A stretch of 64,000 bases of DNA from Aradus depressus (taxonomy: Eukaryota; Arthropoda; Insecta; Hemiptera; Aradidae): the NCBI GenBank assembly GCA_963662175.1, contig OY759221.1, positions 20,199,027-20,263,026 of the forward strand, given 5' to 3'. Under the pieces are notes generated by a model. It was not told the DNA's origin, did not search any database, and saw only the letters and a program-made list of their open reading frames with translations. Below, one piece after another: positions 54,017-64,000 of this stretch; the stretch's first letter is position 1, and each line of letters opens with the position of its first letter. Both the position numbers and the translations under genes were made by a program.

Positions 54017-57000
54017 TCACGAAATGAGGAGTCCATAGCGTGTAGCTCCCTTGAAGAAGGCCGTGATGGAGGGGAGGCGAGCCTCCAGCCAGGCCACTTT
54101 CTGTTCCACCGATCTTCTAGAGGTCTCCAGCCCGTTCGCCCCCAGCCGCTCCAAGTCGGACAACTAGAAGGAAATATAATTATTATCTTCAAATATAGAA
54201 GAGGGAACACAACCAGTTCTCTAATAATGTCAAGTATAAAAAGATGATATGAAAAACAAGTTTTTCAAAAATATATCTTATATTTTAATTATAGTGCACT
54301 GAAAAGTTGAAATATATAATTTTTCTTTCCACAGACGATCGATGTTTGTTGAGAATATAAATAATAGACGTTAAAAAATAATATAAAGTGTTTCATTTGT
54401 GGCCTTATGAACATAACTACAAAGCGATTTGCGTCCAATCGGTAAAACTAATTCAATATTCCTGCAGGATCAGACAATGAGACCCGAGCCCAAGACACGC
54501 CAACCGGGCTTATAAGATGTTGCAGAGACAAAAATAGACAGGTTATAAACAAGATCATCAATGAAACATATAATGTTGTCATGCCTTATATTCTTATCAG
54601 AGAGCGCCGGTAGCTCATGAAAAAACATTCAGCACGCCGTCCTTCGTCCTTCGGATGGGATGTTAAGCGATGGTCTTGAGCCTATACGATGTCAGGTACT
54701 CCTTAAAACCCCCTACCCTAGACGATTAAAAATTTAGGGTAGGCAAGTAGTAGGCGGTATGTTAAATAGTTAAAGCCCGGGCATGAGTGATAATAAGTAA
54801 TTAATAGACATTGGTTGTGTGAATAGATTGTTCACCACTCGACTATTCTGGAAATTTTGATGTAATTTATTTTCATCAGAATGAAGCAGATGTACTAAGT
54901 TTCAGCCTTCTACCTCTATTAAAAGTGACTTTTAAAGCGATCGGTCGAATTAATATAAGATACATAAGATTGATCTTATTTTGGATTAGCTCCTGTTAGG
55001 CTAAACTTAGGTTGGTAGTACTGGTGGATATCCTTACCGTTTCAACTTGTTTCTTTGTAGTCAACAGTTTACTAACTTCTATTAAAGCACTACTCAGTCC
55101 CTTGGTACCAAATCTGAAAAATAAAAATATTTTTAAATTATTTTTTAATAATATCTTTGGTTAAGCTAAGAATTATTGTTTGCTAGAAATCATATTTATT
55201 TATTGAAAGAACATTTTTTTAAACAACAATTTCATGGATAGGCCTTTTTTTTTTTTTGTTAAACCTAGCACACATAAAAAAATATGATTTTACAAACATA
55301 CAATTTGCATTAAAAAATCTTTTAAAATAAATCTAATAAAATAAATATGTAAATAGTGAAATCTAAATCTCACCTGTTAATAATGAGAGAAATATTATCA
55401 TGAAGAAGTCGCAGTATGAGATCGACGTTGTCACGGCGGGATGCAAACACAGAAATTCTACTCAGCCAGTCAGCTTCGGACAGATCTGCTAATGAGTCGA
55501 CCAGGTAACTAGATCAAAATTACTAATATTACATTTAGGTAAAATTATTAACATAATAATGAAAATAATATTTAAACTATAAATGAGAAATTATTAGCCA
55601 TTAAAAGAAATATGACTAAAGAATTCACTTGTCGAAAGATCACAAAACCTAATCACAAATAAATAGGCTTTTAAGTAAATCCAACTGATTTGTGTCTGCA
55701 TAACACATTACCAAATGCACAGAAGAAATAAAATAATTAGTATGAACTCTAATATAGAAGATGGTACTGCCCCTAAAACCAAATATCCAAAGGCGAAAGA
55801 AGTTCCAGGTACTAATTATAATAAAATATCACTGAAAATTTATTCAGATGGCTTCTATTTTACAAAATTATACTTGCATATATCAAACTATAGGCAAATA
55901 TAATTTGAAGAGTTAAAGAAAGTTCTTGTCCGTCAACTAGGATTGGATGGATAGTCTACAAGGTAAGATCCATCCGGCTTCCCAACGAACATTGAATAAC
56001 CACATTCACTTCATATTCTAAGATACATTTTACAGGAAAAAGGGATTAATCGATAATTAATACATGAAAGCGAAAAGAAACATTCCCATTTTTTTATTCA
56101 ATAATTTATCAATCAAAGAATTAAATAATGCTTATAAAATGTTTTACTATAAGTTTTTAACAACGTCAAGCTCTTTTTTTCTGCCCTTTGAATTTTGAAT
56201 AAATAAAACAAACTTCGTTTTTTTGAAATATTGTCTATTCTAGAAGAAATTTATCGATAAGCTACCGTTATTAGAACTAGCAATGTTATTGATATACCAA
56301 GTTAAAATGATGAAAGAAAATCAAATCAAAATACCTAATTTTGTATCAGAGCGTAAGTATAAAAGTTTTCTGAAATTATGTTGGTATCATTTTGGTTTGA
56401 CTCGGTATATCAGTTCATTATGATAATACAATTTCCATAACATACAATAGTATAAATGAAATATTTTCACAAGGTTTTTCAATAAATATCCGAACTATCA
56501 AGGTATTTTTATGAAACTAAATGAAATTAGGTTTAGAACATTCTACAAAGGATTAAATTAGTTAATAAAATTATGAAAAAAGAGTTGGATCTTCTAGATT
56601 AAGAGGGAAAGAGGTTACCTCTTCAAGATATCAGGATTGGGGGTACATGCCAAGACTCTGGTGAGCTCTCTCCTCAGGTTGTTCTGTCTGGACAAGAGCT
56701 CCAACACCAACTGCCATTCGGTCTGGCCACCCTCCCGCACACCTCTGCACAGTAGCGACTCACGTACGTCCACTGAGATCCTACAAGATAACAAAAAAAA
56801 AAGTGTTTCTGAATCACGCTTATTATTTCATGTTCATACATTCACTTCATCAGCAGTTACTAAAACATTAATGATTATCAGAAAAATAAAAATATTTTTC
56901 CTTAACAATACTAGTCATGATTATGAAACCAAGAAGAAAGATTTTCAAATAACTGAACATTGTTCCTCTCTTTAAAAAAATAAACCCAATTCTACTAAAA

Positions 57001-60000
57001 AAAATCAAATTTACTAAAAATGTTTATGTTAGAGGAAGCCCTCAATTCTGAAAAGCAGTTTTTTCTCATTGTTCAAAAAGAGATATGTCGAAATTACTTT
57101 ATGTTTAATATTTTCATTACTAATATATTTATTCGTTCATTATATCTAATATATTATTTTTCTTTTCTATAGGTATTTCGTACTTGGTGACCTGATAAGG
57201 GGACGTAAGAACGTCCTGAAATATCGTCGTGAGAAGGAAACTTTAAAAAGATTGTAAAAGATATTTAAATTATAATTAAAAAGTGTATCTACTGTATTTA
57301 TTATTATTATTATTTTTATATTCATTTATTTTTTATTTATTTTATTTTATACTAGTATTGTTATTACTAATCACATGAGTGTCCAACCCTAAGGGCTCGC
57401 GTACACCTAATCCGTCATCGGCCGAAGTTTGCTCGGGCGACGACGGCCGAACTCGGACGATTGAATCAAACACTGAATGAATCATTGCATCATTCCTCCA
57501 TTTTAAAAACGCGTTTTCACTCTGTTAAGCAACACTGAACACAGTCAACTACAGAATACCGGCAACGTCCAATGTCGGCACAAGTGGTAACACTGTTGCA
57601 GTGTAAGCACATACACGTCCGAGTTACTCGTCCGGGTAGTTCTGTCCGCCATCGGCCGACAAAATCGGTTTTGGTGTAGGCGAGCCGTTAGATTTAATAA
57701 CTGTCTATATATCTAATTAATAAAGTCTAATATGACTTGATGCAAACATTTTTATGATGTATCCTATTACCATGTTTTGGTTTATAATAAATATATTATT
57801 ATTAGTTTTTCTACTAAACTCCCAGTCTGGGCCAGGTTTTCTCAAGAAAGCGAAGAATTAGGAGAAATAACCACAAACACGTGGCGTATTTTTACCAGGA
57901 AAGCTAATGATGTGGGCTAACTACAAAGCAATGATTTGAAACCAGATGTTCAGCCACACCCGAGTGTTGCATCTTCAGATGGACGTTGGACAGACAACTC
58001 CTGTTGTGTGGATGCGCTCCAAAGTCCATCCTGCAGCTCACCAAGAAATATCTTTGTGATGACGATTCGCATATTGAAGATGAAACATTTAATAAAGAAG
58101 AGGTTTTCAGAAATAGATAGTGGCAAAATTCACTCTGGTGAGACAAACATGAAAATCCTGATCAAAACTTTTGAAAGAAAACTAAGATCACTTCCATATC
58201 GTCGCGCTCCGGGCGGCACCAACTCTGTCGTTATTCCCTCAACCAATGTTTATTTAATATGATATAAGAAAAAAAAAGTGACTTATGTAAACGACTATTT
58301 TCTATTAATATTTTTCCCATTGAAACACGTAATATGAAGATGGAAAAGGGTTGATATCATAACAACGCATATAGAATGAAAATTATTGCTTTTTTTGTAG
58401 TTGTTATTACACAAGTTTTGTCCCTCTACAAAATGACTTTAAAATAAGCTCTTGAACATAAAAATGTGTTCAGTTATTCCCGAGTTATTGTGTAATGATT
58501 ATCATCGGTGCGATTGAGGCCATCTCCAAGACGTCATCACAGCTACGCACCACTTTCCATTATGTGACCTTACAAAACTTATCTTTTAAAGCACCCCGAT
58601 CAGTTCCTGATCAATCAAGTCCACGGGATTTAATTCAATCATACTTCCGTTCTGCTGATTCTGTCGCAGAATAACAGCTCAGATCACTACTTCCTAAATA
58701 CCTCGATTTTATAAACATGCTTATATGTTGAAAGCCATTGACCTTAACATTATAGTTGTTATGACCTTTTTCTTAAGCTCTCAAAGATATCTCTATTTTC
58801 ACACATTGAAAATGAAAATCCGTCAAATAGTTTCGGAGTTATAAATCACTTTATGTTGCTCGATGGTGTGTTTTCAACGCGTCGCACCACAAAGGGACAC
58901 CATGGAAATTCTCCATTTCACAACCTACCACAACTTCCTTATCCAGGCTAACTCCCTCTGGAACTCTCTCCCTCTCCAGATTCGCCATACTCCTACTCTT
59001 CTTTCATTTAAGTCCCTACTTTTCCATTATCTCCCAACTCAGCAAACCTCTGATTCCTAAGGCTGGTTCCTATGAGATAGTTCTCGTCTTCCTATAAGTC
59101 TCTCACTCCAACTGGACAGATTGTTACTCTTCTGTCTCATCAGTCCAGTTTTTTACAATTCATTCATATACAAGTCGTTATTGTTGTCATGTTTCACATT
59201 ATTATTCATACTTGTTTTTCTAATTTTTCTATTTTTATTTTTAATTTCTCTTTATTATTTTTTCACTAGTTTATTATATTGTTTTACCGATTGCCTGTTT
59301 TTAACATCGTTTATTTTACTTTATATTTATTACTTTCAACTGGTTGATACTTGTATACTCTTGTTTATTTTTTATGTTATTATTCTTAGAGGACGTATGT
59401 CCCAGAATAAAGATTATTTTTCATTTAATTTCATTAACCCAGAATAATTCCAATGGCACAGGTTCCATTGAACCTGCGTTGGTATTTTCTCATTATGCTG
59501 ATTCCTCTGTGATTACTAACCTCTGCTGTTTGCCTGCCATGAGCTGACTTATCACCCTTTCTGCTGCTGTCTTACACTGCTCACTGCCCATCTCACAGGC
59601 CAGTCTCACTACAATCTCCCGACGGACTCGATCCGTGTGGTCATCCACAACATTGTCTACCAAATCGCTAGTCTTAAAGACCAAGTCAACCAGGGACAGA
59701 AGGTAAGTCTGAAACACAAAAAATACACAGAACATTTAAAAAACAAAACAGAACAAATGCATTTTGTCTAGCCTACATTGACAGACGACACAGTATTACT
59801 ACCACTCGCTTCACTCAGTAACAACACTACACTCTACGCTACGATATCCCAATCACTGATCGAAAGGACAGTAGCGCAAAATATTACATCCTCAGCTAAA
59901 TGAAGTAGTATATCAACGGAATTTCATGTTTTCCGATTTTCTATATCCAAAAATAAAAAAATAAAATTTTTTTGTAGCTATGAATGGACAAGACCTATTG

Positions 60001-62038
60001 ATTTTCAGTATAATCGGCCGAAGGAAAGGGAGGGAAAGGGCAGATGCTTAACACAAAAACTCTAATAACTGCCATTGTAATGAATGTACTGACACGAAAT
60101 TTCATATGAAATTCAAAGCCCTGCAAGGACAACACCTATAGGTTTTCAGCGAAATCAGCAGAAGGGAAGGGGGGGGGGGGGGGGGGGGATCAGATTCCGG
60201 ATCAAATTATAGATTTTTTAAATCAGTTAGGAACCTAATGAACAGTTTCTTCAATTTTTTAAAAATGTCACAGACCATTTGGATTTTAACCCCGTCAATT
60301 AATTTATCAGTTACGCAAAAGCAAAAATATACAAAATGCCGAAACAGGTTTTTATCGCAATCGCTTCTTTGTCACATAAAACCTGCCTATTATATTTCAA
60401 CTGGACTGTTGCGACGATGAATCAAGATCTGGGTTGTTCAGTTGAAAAATAAATCTGATTACATTTCGCATTTAGAAAGTGTCTTCAATGTTTTTTTTAT
60501 TTCAAACCAGTTTTTTTTTTTTACATTTTATTTATTCCTCTTCCTTTAGTCAATTTAACGAATTCATTATATAATGAGAAGATAATATATAATTAATGGT
60601 AGAAAAAAGTGTCCACTTATCCTTTTAATAAGCACGTAAGGAGAAACAGGTAATAACAGAGGAGGTAATGCTAGAGATGAATTTCAAATTAAATAAATAT
60701 TTTTTTAATATACCGAGTCGAAAGAGTACATCAGCATATCGATGGCCGACGAATTTTCACTGTGCTACACTTCCCTCATAGTAAGTTGATGAGCGAACGA
60801 AGCGAGAGCCCTCCTGACATTGCTGGATTAATGTGTTTTTCTTCTACTAAAATAGTCGAAAAACACATTAATACGAGAGATAGGCTTCAACCAGATACGT
60901 TAATAGTCAACCATAAATAAAAATGAAAAATTATATTCTGGTTCGTTCTAACTTTCTAGTTAGAGTCAGGAGCGTAGCCAGGATTTTGAGCAGGTGGGGG
61001 CAAAGTTAGTCTACGAGAGTGGGGGGTATAGACTCCCGGGGGCACATCCCGCAGTTTCCGTGGTTAGCGTTGCAGACTTTTTGTTATTAATTTTGGGAGT
61101 GACGGGCCTCTAGAAGTTCCCCCTGAGGTAACCACTGACTGTAATACTTAAGTTGACTTTACATGAGCAGCAAAAATGCAAAGCGCAGCAGCAGCAAATG
61201 CACGCTGTGGTTTCTGCACTTTTAGAATTAAATTACTCACATCCAATAGCGTGCATTTGCTGCTGCTGCGCTTTGCATTTTTACTGTGCATGTAAAATCA
61301 GCTTTAAGAGTATAAAGTGACATACATAAATGAGAATTTTGAGCGAGGAAATGAAATGACCGAATTCATGTATATTTAAATAAATGTAATATGACTTGTT
61401 TTGTACACGTACATTTATTTAACAACTGATTGCTAATTTAGGAATCAGACGCACGGGAGATTTGAAGATCCTATTGGTAACTTGCAAGCAATCCATTTTT
61501 AATAAAAACAATTTTTTTAGTTTTTTTAATTTTTATCTTGGTTTTTTGCTCTGGTCAGGGTAGGCACGCGCCCCCCCCCCCCCCCCCCCCCCCTCTGGCT
61601 ACACCCCTGGAGAGTATAATTTTTCATTTTTTTTATGGTTGACTGATTTTATTCATTTTAGCTTTCAGTTATGAATTGTCCCTCTTAATATATACCACTT
61701 TTCATTATATTCGCCAGACCATTGATCCATGGGTCTACTAGTACAAATAGCATTGAAGTGTACCTGATAGATAGGATATAGGGGAGTATGAACGAGGCGG
61801 TCGGCAAGGCGGAGGAGCGGCCGAACCGCGGACTTCCACACAATGAAGTCTGTCTCCAGGCTGAGATAGGAGGCAAGACTGAGGGCGGTAGTATAGTCAA
61901 GAAGCCCAGTCTCAGCCAAAGACAGGCAGTCGTCGAGGAGAGCTGCCCTGTTGAGGGGAGGGATCACACGGTAGTCTGTCTGGAGTTGGTGGCTCAGCTT
62001 GGCCCAGTTGTTACTGTCGTAGTTCACCCGGTAGAAGC
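54017..62038 (-). CDS. M1-family aminopeptidase, C-terminal six exons
   Basis: Six exons join in phase: 61764-62038, 59521-59708, 56619-56780, 55374-55508, 55038-55113 and 54017-54163. They give 327 residues and a TGA. The first begins with GFYRVNYD, the hallmark at the start of the C-terminal (ERAP1_C-like) domain of aminopeptidase N and relatives, followed by NRAALLDDCLSLAETGLLDY and SYLSLETDFIVW. Exon 3 has the family's CRGVREGGQTEWQLV. The catalytic GAMEN and HEXXH-E exons lie beyond the right edge, so activity cannot be judged. Relatives are mostly membrane-anchored ectoenzymes that trim N-terminal residues from peptides. The end, ATRYGLLIS, is not a GPI signal. Confidence 0.9.
54601..54800 (+). 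repeat. SINE family A, internally deleted copy
   Basis: Head AGCGCCGGTAGCTCATG joins directly to the body CACGCCGTCCTTCG (with a CCTTCGT duplication), and the copy ends GCCCGGGCATGAGTGATAAT. The B box is lost. It lies in the last aminopeptidase intron. Confidence 0.8.
57187..57232 (+). ncRNA. Hammerhead-like motif of a different subfamily
   Basis: CTGATAA followed by a GC-rich stem (GGGACG/CGTCC around a TAAGAA loop), then TGAAATATC and GTCG. GAC before the core can pair with GTC after the site. The invariant G of CTGANGA is an A, so it is probably inactive. It lies in an aminopeptidase intron, antisense to the gene. Confidence 0.35.
57388..57691. mobile_element. MITE with imperfect inverted ends
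   Basis: The left end CTAAGGGCTCGCGTACACC and the right end (complement) CTAACGGCTCGCCTACACC are inverted repeats. They extend inward to a shared TCGGCCGA. The interior is about 250 bp, relatively GC-rich and non-coding. The superfamily is uncertain. Confidence 0.65.
58863..59452 (+). pseudogene. LINE ORF2 C-terminal fragment and 3' UTR
   Basis: The translation to a TAA at 59058-59060 contains NSLWNSLPLQIRHTPTLLSF and K, the typical last block of L2/CR1-type LINE ORF2. A T-rich 3' UTR follows. It ends in GGACGTATGTCCCAGAATAAAG, a probable 3' stem-loop. The reverse copy is at 32125-32765. It is 5'-truncated. Confidence 0.75.
60045..60189 (-). repeat. Dispersed monomer copy and G-run
   Basis: Contains the reversed monomer (AATAACTGCCATTGTAATGA, ATTTCATATGAAATTC) followed by a poly(G) run of about 20 at 60169-60188. 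It lies in an aminopeptidase intron. Confidence 0.5.
60967..61609. mobile_element. hAT MITE, second copy
   Basis: About 640 bp, close to the element at 50346-50977 over most of its length. It begins CAGGAGCGTAGCCAGG and ends TCTGGCTACACCCCTG, with a poly(C) run of about 24 just inside the right end. An outer inverted pair (about 60907-60938 and 61612-61648) surrounds it, suggesting insertion into an older inverted-repeat element. No perfect 8-bp duplication was found. Confidence 0.75.
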
Positions 62039-62540
62039 CTAGGAAACAGAAATAGTTTAAATAGGATAGCTGTGCGGAGGAAGACAAGAACTTCCAGGAT
62101 GGTTCCTTGACCTAGGACTGGGGACGGCCATCCCAGGAAGAAATAGATTACTAATAGGAAGAATAAATTCGTCTAAAGTGTATTTTTTTTTTTTTTTTTG
62201 CCTTAAATATTTCGTAATAAATGAGCTACTCCAACAACATTTTAGCAATATTATTAAATAAAGACGATTCGTTTAAAACAACCAATATGGTTGATACGTA
62301 TGAAGCACCATAGGAAGGTCGCCTCTGTAGTAACCTAACTGCTTATTAATATCTTATTACTTTTTTTACTCCCGAAGCAAAGCTGAGCAGAGCTATCAAT
62401 TCACTATACATTTTTTATTTTTTTTATTTTTCACGTCTCCTACACCCGTATTCCAAAGATGAAACTACTCCATAATGATAATTATCAAATATATATACAA
62501 TTGTTTTCCAAACTATCAATAAAAAAAAATAAAAAAATAT

Positions 62541-62862
62541 AGGTTAGGTTTTATGACTCATGCCCGGGCCTTAACTACGAGGTAATATCGCCTACTACTT
62601 TGGTGGACATGAGTCCGACTCTACTATGGGAGTCCTAAATTTTGCCTACCCTAAATTTTTATTCACCTAGGGCAGGGGTCTTTAACGAGTACCTGACATC
62701 GTGGAGATCGGGACCATCGTTTAACGTCCCATCTGAAGGACGGCGTGCTTAAGTTTATTTTACCTCCCAGATAAAATAAACTAAGGGCCTCGGTTGAGTT
62801 ACGAACCCACGACCTTGAGCTCAGAAGACAAGCACGCATACCACTGAGCTACCGGCGCCCTC
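62541..62862 (-). mobile_element. tRNA-derived SINE (family A), reverse
   Basis: Runs from TAGGTTAGGTTTTATGACTC to CACTGAGCTACCGGCGCCCT with small internal deletions. The A and B boxes are recognisable. It lies upstream (on the gene strand) of the first visible aminopeptidase exon. Confidence 0.88.
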
Positions 62863-63057
62863 TAAAAAAAAAATTATATATATATATATTTTAAAATGTA
62901 GCAAGAAATTACTGGTTTTTGATATTTTGCTCCAGTTCAATTTACAGTTGAGATCTCGGCCCACATATCCAAATGATTACACCAGTTTTCTTATCAATGA
63001 AGAACAGGCAGCAAGTTATTAGAACGAATATTCACAGGCAGGAGGTTCTTTGTTATT

Positions 63058-64000
63058 TTTTTTTTTTTTTTTTTTTTTTTTGCATTAGAGGGGGAAATGC
63101 TGTGACGCACATCCAGGGAAGGTAGCCCTGGATAGTGTGGGACTCGAGACGATTCACCATCACCATACCCACTAAAACCCCCTCCTTGCCGATCCTGATT
63201 CCCTTCCGCGGAACTGACGGTCTGTCATTACTTCGCGGAAGGGAGGAAGGGTGGCTGGTAACGCCCCTTCTTCTGTTTTATTACCGCTACTGTTCCTTGT
63301 CAGCCCTCTCCTGGGAGCGCAGCATAGCATCCACGTAACTGGTAGCAGTCAGCGGGGCGCCCATGCTGCACTCCAGATTTTTCCTTCCCTCCTCAAATCT
63401 GGGGCATTTGAGGAGGGCATGCTCCGCCGACTCCGTCTCACCAAGGCACGCGGGGCAGTCTGGTGTTGTTGCTGCCCCGATTTTGTGGAGGTACCCCCGG
63501 AACCCACCGTGTCCCGTGAGTACCTGGGTGAGGTGGTAATTCACCTCCCCATGCTTTCTGGTGAGCCAAGGATCGACTCGAGAGATGAGCCGATGGGTCC
63601 ACCGTCCCTTTGTGGACTTGTCCCATTCTTCCTCCCACTCCCTAATTGTCCTGGCCCTCTCTGGCTCTGCTGGACCAGGGCTGGCCCCCGCGTCCTGATA
63701 GAAGACCCGGTTTCCCCTGTGGTCGAAGCGCTGCACCACCTCTTCCATCTGAACCGGGTCTTGTTTCCTTTTGAAGTGTCGCGTACGTTCCCGTGCCAAG
63801 AGGTCAATGGGGGGCAGCCCAGCAATTACATAGGCAGCGTCGCCAGAAACTGTACGGTAGGCGCATGCGACTCTCAGTGCGCTTCGCCTGTGAGCGGGAG
63901 CGATCAGTCTCAGGTATGAGGGAATCCTCGTTGCATCTGCCCATGTCGGGGCCCCGTGCAGAAGGATGGATGTGCTGACTCCTGCCAGCAGTCTTTTCCT
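63058..64000 (-). mobile_element. R1-type LINE, 3' end (continues off the right edge)
   Basis: Minus-strand non-LTR element. Its poly(A) tail is the T-run at about 63058-63083, and the GC-rich 3' UTR is at 63084-63286. ORF2 is open from the window edge to 63287. It is much more GC-rich than its surroundings. It probably lies in an aminopeptidase intron. Confidence 0.9.
63287..64000 (-). CDS. R1-type LINE ORF2, C-terminal part
   Basis: About 237 residues are open from the edge to a TAG at 63289-63287. Motifs of the R1/TRAS group follow in order: LLHGAPTWAD, YRTVSGDAAYVIAGLPPIDL, LARERT, WEEEWDKSTKGRWTHRLI, HGEVNYHLTQVLTGHGGF. The CCHC-type cluster CPACLGETESAEHALLKC is followed by PRF. The reverse-transcriptase domain itself lies outside the window. 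There is no stop or frameshift in the visible part, so the copy may be young. R1 relatives usually insert into rDNA, but others are dispersed, as here. Confidence 0.9.
   Translation of the reverse strand, partial: RKRLLAGVSTSILLHGAPTWADATRIPSYLRLIAPAHRRSALRVACAYRTVSGDAAYVIAGLPPIDLLARERTRHFKRKQDPVQMEEVVQRFDHRGNRVFYQDAGASPGPAEPERARTIREWEEEWDKSTKGRWTHRLISRVDPWLTRKHGEVNYHLTQVLTGHGGFRGYLHKIGAATTPDCPACLGETESAEHALLKCPRFEEGRKNLECSMGAPLTATSYVDAMLRSQERADKEQ

Noticed and set aside
59530..59536. GC-AG intron after ATGGCAG in the aminopeptidase
   Set aside because: A normal donor AG|GTTAGT lies 14 bases downstream and keeps the phase with the next exon.

Overview
This is a window of eukaryotic, AT-rich, intron-containing genomic DNA. 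Its genes have short coding exons with GT-AG introns, separated by kilobases of transposable-element debris. The gene types (long-form purple acid phosphatase, FIP1, astacin, DUSP23, M1 aminopeptidase) and the repeat content (Tc1, Jockey and R1-type LINEs, tRNA-derived SINEs, hAT and pogo-like MITEs, an AACCT/TTAGG-type SINE tail) point to an arthropod. A copepod such as a sea louse is my best guess, but that is inference. No bacterial operons or CRISPR arrays were seen.

Layout from left to right. 1-909 is a decayed Tc1 transposon. 1283-11445 (+) holds the last seven exons of a purple acid phosphatase (ACP7-like). Its second intron carries a pogo-like MITE (2667-7717), which was itself invaded by a full-length, apparently intact Jockey-type LINE (2726-6996) and by a tRNA-SINE (7163-7505). 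13332-25663 (-) is a complete ten-exon FIP1 gene (polyadenylation factor, about 481 aa). 25664-31770 is repeats and unassigned DNA. 31828-42395 (+) is a complete four-exon secreted astacin metalloprotease with a TATA box, its introns loaded with LINE, SINE, hAT and Penelope-like debris. 46314-49386 (+) is a complete three-exon DUSP23-like phosphatase. 54017-62038 (-) holds the last six exons of an M1 aminopeptidase. An R1-type LINE runs off the right edge (63058-64000). The genes look like independent neighbours with no common pathway.

The most interesting layer is in the repeats. A recurrent short element carries a sequence that fits a minimal hammerhead ribozyme: CTGANGA, a short stem II with a tetraloop, GAAA, a three-base-pair self-complementary stem III, then a cleavage site. 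It is followed by a shared tail (GTGRAATTAGRCAATAT and a T-rich stretch). Two loci hold this motif twice, in head-to-head inverted repeats (10340-10564 and 51254-51541). At least seven other loci hold mutated or partial versions. The architecture resembles the hammerhead-bearing terminal repeats of Penelope-like elements.

Other notable structures are a perfect 404-bp palindrome (41647-42050), a second palindrome with a SINE inserted in only one arm (43789-44369), a SINE family whose tail is an arthropod-telomere-like (AACCT)n repeat, hAT MITEs with G/C homopolymers near their ends, and an unusually AT-rich 84-codon open frame (53637-53888).
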